This document shows, piece by piece, positions 32,655-44,067 of a stretch of 64,000 nucleotides of DNA. Under the pieces are notes generated by a model, which was not told where the DNA came from, made no database searches, and worked only from the letters and a program-made list of their open reading frames with translations. A program made the position numbers and the translations under genes. The stretch is taken from the NCBI GenBank assembly GCA_018417955.1, contig JACTVC010000039.1, positions 186,001 through 250,000 on the forward strand, in the 5' to 3' direction. This DNA comes from Laccaria trichodermophora (lineage: Eukaryota; Basidiomycota; Agaricomycetes; Agaricales; Hydnangiaceae). Each line of letters starts with the position of its first letter. The first letter of the stretch is position 1.

Positions 32655-34737
32655 TCAGGTTGAACAGGTGTCCCGAATGGAAATCCGGCATTGGGAAAGA
32701 GGGCGATTGTTGGCGCGCGTATCCGCCTGTTTAGTGGTCTTGTTGGCAAGGAAGAGAAGGACTGGAGCAGTCGACCTAAGCCTTTGGGAACGAGAGTCCA
32801 GATGGACAGGAGGTGTGGCGGGTTGGCGGGATGATTCCACGAGATCAGGAAGGAAAGTTGTTTTCCTGGCCCGTGGTGGACGTTTTGCGGTCATATCCGT
32901 TAATGACGGAGGAAACTGGGCAGACTCTTCCTCGCCTTCGTCATCTTCCGGAATAACGCTTATTGCGGGGAGTTTCGGTGTCGCAATGGAACGAGGAGAT
33001 TCCTTGGGCAAGGGGGACGGCGATTTGACCAACTCTAACTTCTTGCATTCTAGAGCATCGCGGGATTCCCGCAGCTGTGACTCTGTCTCCTCACACCTCG
33101 TATGAGCCGCACTCAACTCTGATATCACTTTCTCCAAAAACACACGCTCTCTGAGTTCTGAAGCCGTATTGTCTTGTGTGTTTTGGGACGCGATGGGGTT
33201 TATCTCCGCGTCGGCAAGGGCGGCACGAACCGTGTTGAGCTCTATTTCCGCCCCATTTTTGACACTCGCCAGAGTCGACTTGACTTTGCCGACCTCAGTG
33301 GCAGTCCTTTCTTGTGCTGCCTGGGATGCCTGCAACTGTGAGTTCAACTGGGCTATCTTCGATCTAGCTTCTGCAAGGTCGTCCAACGTCTTCTTACGTG
33401 TCGCCGTGTTCACCCGGAGTTGTTTACTACGTTTCGCCGCCTCCCTCTCATTCGTATCCCGTAGCTTGGTCAAGGACAGAGATAGATCAGCCACGGTAGC
33501 TTTAAGATCCTCGCAGGTTTTTTCGAGCTGCGTGTTTCTGAAGGCATCAGTAGAGTTGCCGTCGAGCAAAGATTGGATCTGAGAGCGGCATTCTAAGATT
33601 TCCGCTGCATGTAGAGTCTTAAAGAGTTCGATTTCGCTTCTCAGCCTAGTTCGACGGCTGTTCTCCAACTCAAGATCCCTTTGCTGAGTAACTTTAATAA
33701 ACGCCCCCCGCGATCATAGACTGTGAGCACACCTTTGCTGAAGTTTCCCTCTCCCGTTTCAATTGAGCGATAGCGATGACCCACTCTGACCGTAGTTCAA
33801 GCTGTCTAGTCTCCCATTCCTTCATTTGGCCTTTCAGGGCCTTACATTCGTCCTCCAATGCCTTCCTTGCTAATCTGTCATCAATGTTTTCGGCTTTTAT
33901 CCCTGCGATCTTCTGATTCAGATCGATGACATCCCTCTGTTGCTGAAGCTTAAGCTGTTGCAGCTCCTTGTACAGCTCCACACCAGCAGACGTCTCCTCG
34001 ACAGTCTTTCCCTCAGCAAGCTCCTTCTGCATCTCGACAAATACGGGGTCAAGCGCAACAAGCTCGCCGACGATAGAGACCGGCGGCAAGAAGTCTGGGC
34101 CCTTCGGAATCTCGCCCGGAGGGAATTTGCCAGATCGGACAAATTTTGATTTCCCTTCAACGAGCCCTTTGAAAAATCTATCCTTGGTCTTCAATTCTGT
34201 TTCGAGTTCAATACCATGGTCCAGTTCAATCTCATCCCAAAAGGTTGTGACGACGACGACATTCTTCAGAGGGTCAGGTCCGCATAACTTCTTGAACATC
34301 GTCATGTTGCGTTGCAAAGAGCCGCCAACTCTGGGATCACAGATGTTGTGCAGGTATAAGATGCCAGAGAACTTGCGGTCCTCGTCGTACCTAGGCACTT
34401 GAGGGTCAGGGTCACAGATAATAACAATGGACTGCTTTTTTTTGCTTTGAGAAATGCACCGATTTCTTTCAGAATGACGAGGTCGGATTTACCACCAGCG
34501 TCAGCGGTGTAGTCGTTGAAACCCGGCGTGTCGACGAGTGTCACATGAAGGCCATTCTTCATCAAGAAGTCATACTCCTTGATGTCGCTGGTTTGTGACT
34601 CCAAGCCATGTCCAACGTCCGTGGCGTCCTTTCCGAGTATGGCGTTGATGAACTTGCATAACGCAAGATGGTAAGCTGATGTGCCGAGAGTTTAGAGACT
34701 ACCATACCGATGATTTCCCGGTCCCCGTTCCTCCCAT
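32655..34737 (-). CDS. P-loop GTPase with long coiled-coil tail (AIG1/septin-like G domain), one frameshift
   Basis: The model is 34737-34708, 34652-33733 and 33683-32655. Exon 1 encodes MGGTGTGKSS, a Walker A/G1 loop. Exon 2 has DTPGFND (G3), later VVTTFWDEI (G4-like TxxD region) and then helical Gln/Glu/Lys-rich sequence; exon 3 is almost entirely coiled coil and ends in a disordered Pro/Ser tail. The introns are GT-AG (donors gtatgg and gtgtgc). In exon 2 an A-run of eight (34436-34443) puts the two halves out of frame by one base: a true mutation or a homopolymer sequencing error. Upstream of the ATG, the bases encoding DVIA lie one base out of frame, so the annotated start may also be affected. 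It probably binds GTP; partner and process are unknown. Confidence 0.62.
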
Positions 34738-34920
34738 GACGCTATGACATCACTTCAATTGGGCGCTCAATGCAAAGATGTCCGACATACGCTATTAAAC
34801 CGGCTGGCTTTGGGTCGTTGATAGCCATTGTCGCACTAGAATTTTGGAGGAAAAAGTCTCAAGAGGAAGTGGATGAAGTGGCACGTCCGGGGGGATGTCG
34901 TTATTTAAAGGAAGCGAAGA

Positions 34921-35428
34921 CGTGCGTGTTTCCTAAACTCGTGCAAGCGCCTGGTGTTGGTCCTTCGCCCCTTCGGATTGTTGCAGCGCTGTTTGAAGCC
35001 ACGCTGCAAGCTAACCCGGGCCGATGTTACTGAGCTCGCTGCCAATTGAATAATATGGTGGTTCCAACGTTTGGTCAAAACATTCAAGGATCAGGAGAGT
35101 GGATGACAAACAGTCGAAAAGTAGCATCCAACAGCGTTATTGGTGTTATCTGGCCAGGAAAGTGCGTGTTTTACTAAACCCGTATGGGCGCTTAATCAAA
35201 GGGGTGTTCGTCCTTCGTACCCCTTCCTGACTGCTGAGGCAGTGTTCAAAGCCTCGCCTGCAAGCCGCTTGAGCTAACCCGGGCCGATGAAGTTACTGAA
35301 CCCAGTGACAATTGAATAATATTGTGGTTCCAACGTTCCGTCAAAGAATGAGGAGTGAGTTTGGATGGCAAACATTCGAAAGGCAACATTGAACGGCGTT
35401 ATTGGTGTTATCTGGCCATTCACATTAG
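34921..35428. repeat. Tandem direct repeat, two diverged copies of about 250 bp
   Basis: Copy 1 (about 34921-35157) and copy 2 (about 35158-35428) share cgtgcgtgttt/agtgcgtgtttt, agctaacccgggccgatg, caattgaataatat and gcgttattggtgttatctgg in the same order. No coding potential is conserved between them. Confidence 0.6.
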
Positions 35429-36200
35429 AAAACGATCAATGTTATTCGCTCTGGGTTACCTTTCACTGGTAGAAAGTCCAAAACTCGTGGCATGAGCGTG
35501 GTCTACCAACGCCTTAAGGCAAACAATGACGTTGAGCATAGATCAAAGTCTGGGTCGTGAAAGCAACGTGTAACCCCAAAGCTCGACCTCATTCCCATGG
35601 AGTTTCTGAGGGTGAGAGATTGGTGAGATGACAGTCTGCGCCGGTACAGACCAGTACGGGGTTGAAGCGGAGTTGATCGTGAATAGTTCCGATTCCCCGC
35701 AACACGATGATTCAGAGGTCTGACGCTTTTGATATAGAAACCAGATACATCATCCCACAACTAGCAGTGGCCATCGAGAGTTGGGGACGTTTGTTGTTAT
35801 AGAATAAGGAGTTGACCGGCGAGACCTTTGATGGAAAGGTTTGCCGCATTGATCTTTTCTGGACATTGTTTCACAAACTGTTTGTCGTCTCTATGAAACG
35901 AGACGAAAAGCAATGCAAGAAAGTCCGTCGTGCTTTTTGAACCCATTGGGACCTGGCTTGCTGGCGAAGATGGTTTCCATAACGGGCCACGAAAGTCGTC
36001 CTATGCAGCAAACGCCATCGATTTGCTCCCAGAAATGATGCACTCATAGGACAAGGATGAACGGATGAATTCCAAAAAATCAGGCAGGGCGGATGCTCAA
36101 GTCTTAGCAACACATCCAACACGACGGGTACCTGAGATTCCGAGAGATGACGATGCGGATGAGACGGGGGTGGGTCACTCACATGATAAAAGAGGGTTAT
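35429..36200. other. Gene-free stretch
   Basis: About 770 bp without a supported gene. The part from about 36040 matches the 3' flank of the intact QCR6 gene (about 43900-44060), marking the edge of a duplicated block. Confidence 0.4.
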
Positions 36201-36206
36201 GGTTAA

Positions 36207-36556
36207 TTAGCGGAGTTTATTGAAGAGTTTGGGCGCTGCGTAGTCCTGTGGGTTGATGTGAGTTCGTATGGGTGGGCTAAGGGGGAAGGTTTGGAGACGT
36301 ACGTCTACACAGTGCATTATGCTATGACAAAAAAGAGGTCAGGCGGTTTTCGAAGGCGAAGAAGGGAAGTGACGTACTGGACTAGGTGAACTTGAAAGTG
36401 AGGGACAAAATTGGGTAAGTCACAACACTCGTATCTAAATGGACGTTAGATTTTTTCATGGCAAAAAGTTGAAAAAGCGAACGGAAAACACGCACAGCTC
36501 TTCTTCGCAATCTTCGCATTTGGACGTTTGAACCCCTGCCAGGCGTAAACCTCCTC
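36207..36556 (-). pseudogene. QCR6 3' fragment (exon 4, exon 3, part of exon 2)
   Basis: On the minus strand the last exon reads ...AAPKLFNKLR-stop with the preceding Cys codon changed to Tyr. The 19-nt exon encoding MHCVD (36303-36321) survives. The part of exon 2 at about 36490-36556 has a small insertion and reads out of frame. Fusion with the WD40 unit follows at about 36560. It is clearly a decayed copy of 44068-44683. Confidence 0.7.
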
Positions 36557-36975
36557 CAAACCTGCTGTTAATTTGATCTGCAATAACTTCAACACTGGAG
36601 CAGTTCCACAGCAAAAACCACGCACAGTGATGTCCCTCTGCCAGTAGCACGGCAAGCCTACCACAGTGAAGGTGCGCGGTGTAGTTTGGTTGTTGGAAGT
36701 GTAACTCGCTGAGCTCTCAAGCTTCAAATTCGGCTAATCATCCGGGGGCTGCGAGGATGGCAGGCTTCATTGAGGATACCACCAGTGGGCCTCAGAAAGG
36801 TCGAGTTTTGACTTGGAGTTGAGTAAAGAAAGGTTTTGGAAAGGTTGAGAACATGAGTTCAGGCTCCTCGTGACCGGTAAGTGACACGACGTCACCCTCC
36901 CCAGTCAGTCCGACGCTCGCCCAGCAGCGCGCGCTTATCAGAGCATTGTTCTGTCCGTATTCTCGCCAGCTACCA

Positions 36976-38641
36976 ATGGATGAACATCCTTCACCATTCT
37001 TTCCATATTCCGACCTGCCTTCAACAGGTGAAACACCTTTACCAACGGATGTGCCGTCTGATTCGTCTCCACCATTCTTTTCGTTCAATTATTTCCTGGA
37101 TGAAACACCTTCACCCACCTATGGATTGCCGTCACCAACGGATGGAACACCTACGGATGAACCGCCTTCGCCATTCTTTTCGTGTTCTTTCCTATCAACG
37201 GATGAACCGCCTTCACCAACGGATGAGCTACCTTCGCCTACGAATGAACCGCCTTCAATATTGCTAAAATCGATGATTCCCAGAAAGACCATCATTGTTG
37301 ACCCCAGTGGCGGGTGAGGGTGTTTTATATATGTATCAAAGTTTGAACACCATCGTCCACCTTGCAGATTTAAAATTGACAACTTTCAATGTCCTCTTCG
37401 AAAGGGAATCCTTTATTATCTCCGGAACGGCGCGATATTCGAGCACAGCATCTATTCCTCCGGAAAACATGAGGTTTGATTCACATGCCGCGCATTGAGA
37501 AAGTCATCTACAACTCACTATGCCTTCAAGCCACGAATTATTGTCCCGGAACACCCGTCGCGGGAATTAAGAAAATTTTCGTTTGTCCCTACCAGAGGCG
37601 ATCAGATCCTACTATTCGCGAAGTACATTAAAGACAAAAGGAGAATTAGTGAGGACCACTTTCTACACGTATCAATCCACAAAATCCGCTCGGATAGCCG
37701 TGTTGGTCCCGCTCTGTGGTCTTTGAACACCAGTGTTGATACTGACGATTGGGGTGATTTTGGTTTGGAGCTGATAAATTTCAGCAAACATCCCTTGGCG
37801 ATTACTTTTTGGTTGCAGTTTGCCGACCACTGGAAGCTATTTGACATCTCTACTACTGAACCTGACCCCTCGCATAAATTTCCTCTGATTAAGTCCGGGA
37901 GAATAGATTTTGATTTGGAGGTCAAGAAGATCAAGTGGGTGCGCAAAAATTGTCTCGGTTTGTCCGAAATTTTCAAGCACTGCTGAATTTGCTCTGATGT
38001 GTTCGCCAAGTCAAGCTATCCCCCGACAGGCGCATTCTTCTAGACGTGGATTTGAACGCATTCCGAGACAACGAAACGATTCACATTCACTATTCAGATG
38101 CTGGTGGCGCAAACTTTTTCTTTGTTAACCGCATAGTGTCTATTCCCATCGGGGTACGGGAGTTTTTTCTCCAGAGGCCAATGCTTGTGTTTTCTGCTGA
38201 TGGGTTCAAGTTTGCTTTTGCTACGAAGTCTGGAACAGTGGTTGTTTGGGATATTCGAAGCAAAGTTCCTATCAAGACATTCTTCCCCCAGACAGAAATA
38301 GAACATCTTCAATTCAGCAGTGGAAAACTAGGAAAAGAAGTTCTGGTATTTGTAACGGTACGCTTTGATCTTAACATTCTGATATCCCTACCTCTCAAAT
38401 ACGTGGTCTGAGTCCTTAGCGAGAATATCCCGCCAGTCTTCACATAATTCATGTGATCGATGTGACGTCGTTTGAGACGGAAGAAACAGTTCCCTTGCAT
38501 TTCAGAGGGGGTGAGAGGGTGCATGAGCTTTTCTTCGATCCAAGCGGGGAAACTCTATATGCTGAATATAACGGAATACTCTATGAGTGGGACCTGAAGA
38601 AAGATAAGCCTGGTACTGAATGGTGGATCGGGGAGGAGTAG
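36976..38641 (+). CDS. WD40-like repeat protein, copy C (donor site of intron 3 non-canonical)
   Basis: The exons are 36976-37313, 37368-37473, 37531-37979 (or 37976), 38030-38357 and 38420-38641. All frames are open and in phase. The N-terminal exon is the longest of the family (112 codons) and is built of repeats such as TDEPPSP. At the end of exon 3 the family donor gtgttg is ctgctg here. A GC donor three bases upstream (caa|gcactg) would keep phase; otherwise the message ends FKHC-stop about 30 nt into the intron region. The WD40-type blades (FSADGFKFAFATKSGTVVVWD, LYEWDL) are intact, so loss must be recent or the GC site is used. Confidence 0.55.
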
Positions 38642-39112
38642 GATGATCACCTCTGCAAAAATACTTTTTATTATGCCGTTTGTAGTTCATCAGATAACCA
38701 ACAAGCGTTCAAGCAAAAAAAAGAAGTCTGTAGGAGAAGAGACTGAAATTGGATTAACCTCAGCTTAGGTATCAGCAGAGAAACCACGAACACTCAAGTG
38801 ATCAAACTCTGTGATCGCTAGGGCGTAGTGCATTGAAGTTTGCTCCAGAAGAAGGGGAGAAGGCCCACTCCAATGAAGACGTAGAAACCCATCACTATCG
38901 CGGACGCGGGTACGATGCGTGGATGAGAAGAGGCCAGCGAAGTCTATGCGAGGAAAGGGGTGCAGGCCTCACGTAGCCATACGCTGCGTGTACTGACAGG
39001 ATGCACACCTCACGTAGTCATATAGAGCTGATGCTCCTAGTCACTGGGGACACAGATTCAACACTTACATCTAGAGGCATGAGATTAGAAAAGTTGAAAA
39101 AGTAAACAAAGA

Positions 39113-39448
39113 ACACGTACACCTCTTCGACGCAATCCTCGCCCTTAAAGCCCTGCCCAGCCTGAACCTTCTCCTGACAATGCTCGAAGTGCTTAGCCAA
39201 GGCGGCGCATTTCAAAATTCAAAGACACCTTGCATTCTTCTCTAATAACAGGATGGAGCTGAGTTGGGGAAAGCGTTGGTAGTTTGTTCTCCGAAAAGGA
39301 CAAATAGGCGGATACGAACATCCTCTGGCTCTTCCTCTTCCTGTTCAGTTACGGGCTTCTCTAGAGCTTCTACCTCCGCTTCGGGCTGCTCAGCGTCGGC
39401 GCGGACGGTTGAGATGAAGGGGGAGAAGAAAGCGTCGATGGAGCTCAT
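39113..39448 (-). pseudogene. QCR6 5' fragment (exon 1 and frameshifted exon 2)
   Basis: Exon 1 (39448-39320) is 129 nt, the same as in the intact gene, with start MSSIDAFF. The splice sites of intron 1 are present. Exon 2 (from 39258) carries seven extra bases after EECK, shifting the frame; further on the peptide CAALAKHFEHCQEKVQ is readable in another frame. Exons 3 and 4 are absent from the adjoining sequence, which differs from the intact locus. Confidence 0.75.
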
Positions 39449-39528
39449 CTCTTTTTGGGGACGGTGAATGAGAAATTTTGTTGTCGGGAGTAGGCAGGAA
39501 AGCGATAACGTGACCGCGCGCAGCGCTG

Positions 39529-40385
39529 CTCAAGCTCGCCGATCATATTCTGATCTTTTCTCCAACCACCCTCCATCCTCTGGTCGTCTCCGCACGATCA
39601 ATTCATCTATTCCCATCCCCCCACTTTTAAACCAACCCTTTCGCTCCAAACATCCCAGCCTTTCTTCCTTCTGAGGGCTCGGATGCACACAAGGGTATGC
39701 ACCTGGGTCGATGATATAGCTGTCTCCTCACACGGCGAACACTTGAAGGGATGGCTGGGGGAGTACGTCGCGCTCTCCATCCTCTGAAAACCGGAATCAG
39801 ACGACCCGTGCTATCCGGCTAAGAAACACAAGTTGGAGATGTACATGCTGTACCCGAATTTGGCTTTTGATTCTTCTTCCCTCGATGAAGTCGTCAACTC
39901 TTCTTCATATCTCAGCACTACTTTCATACCCCACCGCCGAAAGCCCAAGCCCAACAACTCCCATACACATTCCCACCCGTCCTCACCTACGCCATCCCAA
40001 CCCGGCACGAAGTCCTACATTGCACGTCCCTCGCATTGGGGAAGTATGGGACCGGTGTGTGGATTGAGCCGAGGCCGCCGAGGACGATGGTGGGGCGTTT
40101 GCGGGGTGCTGCGAAAGGGAATGGGTGGGCTGTTTTTCCGGGGCCGCTTTACTTGTCTGGTGGTATGGATTTGGAGGGGTGTGAGAATGAGAGATGCGGG
40201 AGTGAAGAATTGGAAACGGGGTCAGTGCCGATAAAGAAGGAATGAAGTTGGACCTTTCGGGTGTTGTCGATGATGATGAGGATGGTATGGGGGACTGGGA
40301 GGCTTTTGATTATGATGAGATTCGACGGAGGGTGGTTCTTGCTTCGAGTTATGGGAGGGTGTTGATTTTGGATTTTCAAAGATTG
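39529..40385 (+). pseudogene. F-box gene copy with internal deletion and lost start codon
   Basis: Copy of 44771-46506. The ATG is ctg here. After about 55 bases of the F-box exon the sequence jumps to the last exon (TGGTCGTCTCC); about 840 bp are missing, with ATCCT at the join in both parents. The remaining exon 3 has several indels and stops. Its head-to-head position with the QCR6 fragment is kept. Confidence 0.75.
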
Positions 40386-40389
40386 GTTT

Positions 40390-40930
40390 GGTTTTTTCAA
40401 TGCTTTGCGTGAGCTGATATGGAATGGTAGCCACCAAATGCTCAACAGAGTTTCGATCAGATGTTCTCCGAGAGAAAAAGAAACTGGAGCCCAGTCTTGC
40501 GACCGCACCCTCTGCGCACTTTTCCGCGATGGTCTGAGCTGTTGCAGACTTCCCCGCTCCAGCAGGTCCGTATGGCCAGAGAATAGGTGGCGAACTACCC
40601 TTGGACGTATATATCGTGGGCAATCCATGACATCATATTTCTTAAGATTGGCTCCCGGGTATTGGGGTGGCATTTGGGAGGAGGAAAGCGCTCCTCCGAA
40701 TCGTGAAACACACTTGCAGCAATGGCTTTGGCAAGCAGCTCAAATCCTGTGTGGGTGTTGGTGGAAATACGGGTGCTCAAGTGCTTGTGACGCACCTGAT
40801 TGTCCACCTTGATAGATATATGAGCATCGCCTTGCACGCTGTAAAGTTGACCGCCATGAATCGCCACATAGTGTGAATTATTCAAAGTGAAAAGGGGACT
40901 GATTCTTGTTTTTGGACCGAGGAGAGTCAA
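40390..40930 (-). pseudogene. NACHT NTPase gene fragment (N-terminal part)
   Basis: Minus-strand coding shows VFHDSEERFPPPKCHPNT followed by a Walker A loop GPAGAGKSATAQTI and then SSFFFSRR and VATIPYQLTQSIEK, where it meets the F-box pseudogene and ends. A one-base shift lies between SWIAHDIYVQG and the P-loop frame. The Walker B part and the rest of the protein are missing. The gene at 63275 is a paralogue with the same motif order. Confidence 0.75.
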
Positions 40931-41462
40931 CGTTCAACTCGCATGTCTGAAGGAGATGTTGAGGAGATGTTTCGAAAAGTTGCAAAGGCCCTGATTTTCC
41001 TTGGGTTTTCCATCCTCGACCCTAATTTGACAGAGACGTCCGATGATGCACTGAGGGGCTGAGATGGCGACGGTACTTACCTGGGAAAAAGAAAAAGAGA
41101 GGTGCGACAACAACAGTTTCGCCGACCTGCAGTGCATCTTGAGGAAATGGTGTCGTGCGTCAAAAGCGAAGTTCAACGTGCAAGAAACTGAAATCATACC
41201 AGTTGGCTATCGTGCGGAAACGGTAGCAGAAACGACATTGGACACAATGACCCTTCGATCTTTTCGCGCGCTGTCAACACACAGTTTTCAAAGCTTACTT
41301 ATCGCCTATTGCAGGTTTCAAAGGGATCCGATCCTAGAAAAGTACCACCTCATGCATGGCAGTCAGACTATTTCGAGCACAAGGCGATGCCCTGCTCCTC
41401 AGGATAGGCGCTTGCACCCTTTCTCCTCAAAATTCATCGTTATCCGACTTATAACCCGCTTT

Positions 41463-41580
41463 TCACTCTGCCATGTTGGTTAATGCATGCAATGTGGCGA
41501 TTCATGGCGGTCAACGTACGCGTCAACTTTACAGCGTGCAAGGAGATACATTTGCCAGTGTGCGAGTTTCCAGGGGCCTG
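41463..41580 (+). pseudogene. Small fragment of an NLR N-terminal region
   Basis: The + strand encodes NVAIHGGQ...LYSVQGD, matching the minus-strand peptide YVAIHGGQLYSVQGD at about 40815-40870. It is therefore an inverted partial copy of the fragment next to it. Confidence 0.5.
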
Positions 41581-41669
41581 ACACCGACCTCTACATAACT
41601 GACTCGCTCAGCCCAGCGCGCGCTTATAATGGCAGAGCATTCTTCTTTCCGTATTGTCACCAGCCATCT

Positions 41670-43320
41670 ATGGATGAATTTTCTTCATCATTCTTTCAGT
41701 ATTCTTACCTGCCTTCAACTGGTGAAACACCTTCACCAACGAAAATGCCGCCTTCACTGGCACCATTCTTTCTGAATTCTGACCTGCGATATGCAACGGA
41801 TGAAACGCCTTCACCCACTGATGGGTCGCCTTCACCAACCGATGAACCGCCTTCACCGGATGAACCGCCTTCACCTACGGATGAACCACCTTCACTATTG
41901 CTCAAGTCAAGGATTCCCAGAAAGACCATAATTGGTGCTAACCGTGATAGGTGAGAGTCTTTCTTTGGTCTTTCTGAGTCTTTCGTATATGTATCAAAGT
42001 TGAACATCATCGTCCACCTTGCAGAGATCAAATTTACGGCTTTTGTTGTCCTCTTCGAAAGGGAATCATTTATTATACCCGGGACGGTGCAATATTCGAG
42101 CACAACATCTATTCCTCCGGAAAACATGAGGTTTGATTCACATATGTGCTACTCATTGAGAAAGTCGTATACAACTCACTATGCCATCAAGCCACGAATT
42201 ATTGACCCGAAACCTTCGCCACATACTTTCACCAAATTTTGGCTTGTCCCCATCAAAGGCAATCAGATCGTATTATTCAAAAATTACATCAAATTCGGAA
42301 CCGAGTCAATTATAGACAGCTTTCTACACCTATCAATCTACGAAATTCGCTCCGATAACCGCATTGGTCCCGCTTTGTGGTCTTTCAACAGTGACTTGAA
42401 TCATTTTGAACGGTGGGAGCTGATAACATCCACCGAAAAGCCCTTGGCAATCACTTTTTGGGCGCAGTTTGGCAACCATTGGAAGTTGTTTGACATTTCC
42501 ACTACTGAAACTGACACCTCGGATAATAAGTCTGGGAGAATAGATTTTGATCTAAAGATCGAGGAGTTGAAATTGCTGGGCCAGAAGAGAAATCTCGGTT
42601 TGTCCGAAAATTTCTTGCAGTGTTGAACCTGCTCTAATGTGTACCATGTTCTACAAGTCCTATCCCCTGACAGGCACATTCTTCTAAATGTGGCGGATTT
42701 TGAGGAAAAACGACAAAATGAAACAATTGACATTCACTATTCCGATTCTGGAGACACAAACTTTTCCTTTGTTACCCGCATGTCTATTTCCATTCCCAAA
42801 ATCCCAGAAGATTCAATTTTTGTCCTCAAGAACCCAAGACTTGTGTTTTCTGCCGATGGGTCTAAGTTTGCTATCGCTATGAATGTCGGAAGAGTGTCTG
42901 TTTGGGATATCCAAAGCAGAGTTCCTTTAGAGACATTCATATTCACTCAGGACGACCATATACAATATCTTCAATTCTGCAGCGGAAAACTAGGAAAAGA
43001 AGTTCTGGTATTTGCAGCAGTACGTCTGATATTCACATTTTGATATCCCTACCCCTCAAATAGGTGGTCTGAATCCTTAGTGCAATGATTCCTCCCGTCA
43101 TGACATCATTCATGTGATCGATGCGACGTCGTTTAAGACGAAAGAAACTTTCCCCTTCAAGCGGGAACGGCGCTCAAACCCTGGAAATTACACAGGAGTG
43201 GGTGGACTTTTCTTCGATCCAAGCGGGAGGACTCTATATGCTGAACATTACGGAACAATCTATGAGTGGGACTTGCAGAAAAATAAACGTGGTCCTGAAT
43301 GGTGGATCGGGGAGGAGTAG
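41670..43320 (+). CDS. WD40-like repeat protein, copy D (intact, 466 aa)
   Basis: The model joins 41670-41950, 42025-42130, 42192-42619, 42674-43019 and 43081-43320, total 1,401 nt, no internal stop, all introns GT-AG. The N-terminal 94 residues are Pro/Ser/Thr-rich with repeats of TDEPPSP, then KSRIPRKTII. The middle and C-terminal regions align with copy B throughout (FSADGSKFAIAMNVGRVSVWD, IIHVIDATSF, YEWDLQKNKRGPEWW). It lies between an NLR fragment and QCR6. The role is unknown; the blades suggest a protein-binding platform. It differs from B mainly in the long repeat-bearing N-terminal exon. Confidence 0.75.
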
Positions 43321-44067
43321 GATGTCAGCCTCTACAAAGATACTTTTTATAATGCCATTCACATCTAAATGAGAGGAGACTGAAATTGGAATAAGTTAGG
43401 TATCGGCAAAGAAACGACGAACACCCAAGCGATCAGACTGTGAGCTTGGGCGTAGTGCATTGAACAAACTAAGCTTTGTTCCAGAAAAAGGGGAAGCCCG
43501 CTGCAATGAAGGCGTAGAAACCTGTCACTATCGCGGACGCGGGTACGATGCGACTTGGAGGATGAGAACAGGCCGCCGAAGTCTATGCGGGGAAAGGGGT
43601 GGGCATACAAGTGCGTGTACTGAGAGGACCAACACCTCACGTAGTCACATAGCGCACGTACAAACAGAGCCCTGACGCATGATGGTCCTAGTCAGTGTGA
43701 TCTAGGAGCCGGGATTCCAATTTTATGTTGCATCCCCGACGTTGAAAGGATGCTTGCCTTGGCGAAGCAAGGCATGTGGAGCGTTGATCGTAGCACAGGT
43801 AGGTGAAGGTGTTGAAATGATGTAATTATCGCTTGTGATCAAAGAAGGTCGTTGATTCACCCCCCCCAGCAAGAATGAAAGAAAAAAAAAGCACTCATAG
43901 GATATAAGATGAATGGATGAATTCCAAAATGTCAGGCAACGCAGGTTGCTCAAGTCTAAGCAGTACATCCAATACTACGGGTACCTGGGGCTCTAAAAAG
44001 ATGAGACGGGGAGATGTGTGAACAGTGGGGGGTCACACTCACATAATAATAAACGAGAGTAAGGTGA
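43321..44067. other. Intergenic stretch, shared with other duplication units
   Basis: No gene. It matches the downstream flank of unit C (tatcgcggacgcgggtacgatg), part of the flank of B, and near 43900-44060 the region left of the QCR6 fragment at 36207. Confidence 0.5.
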
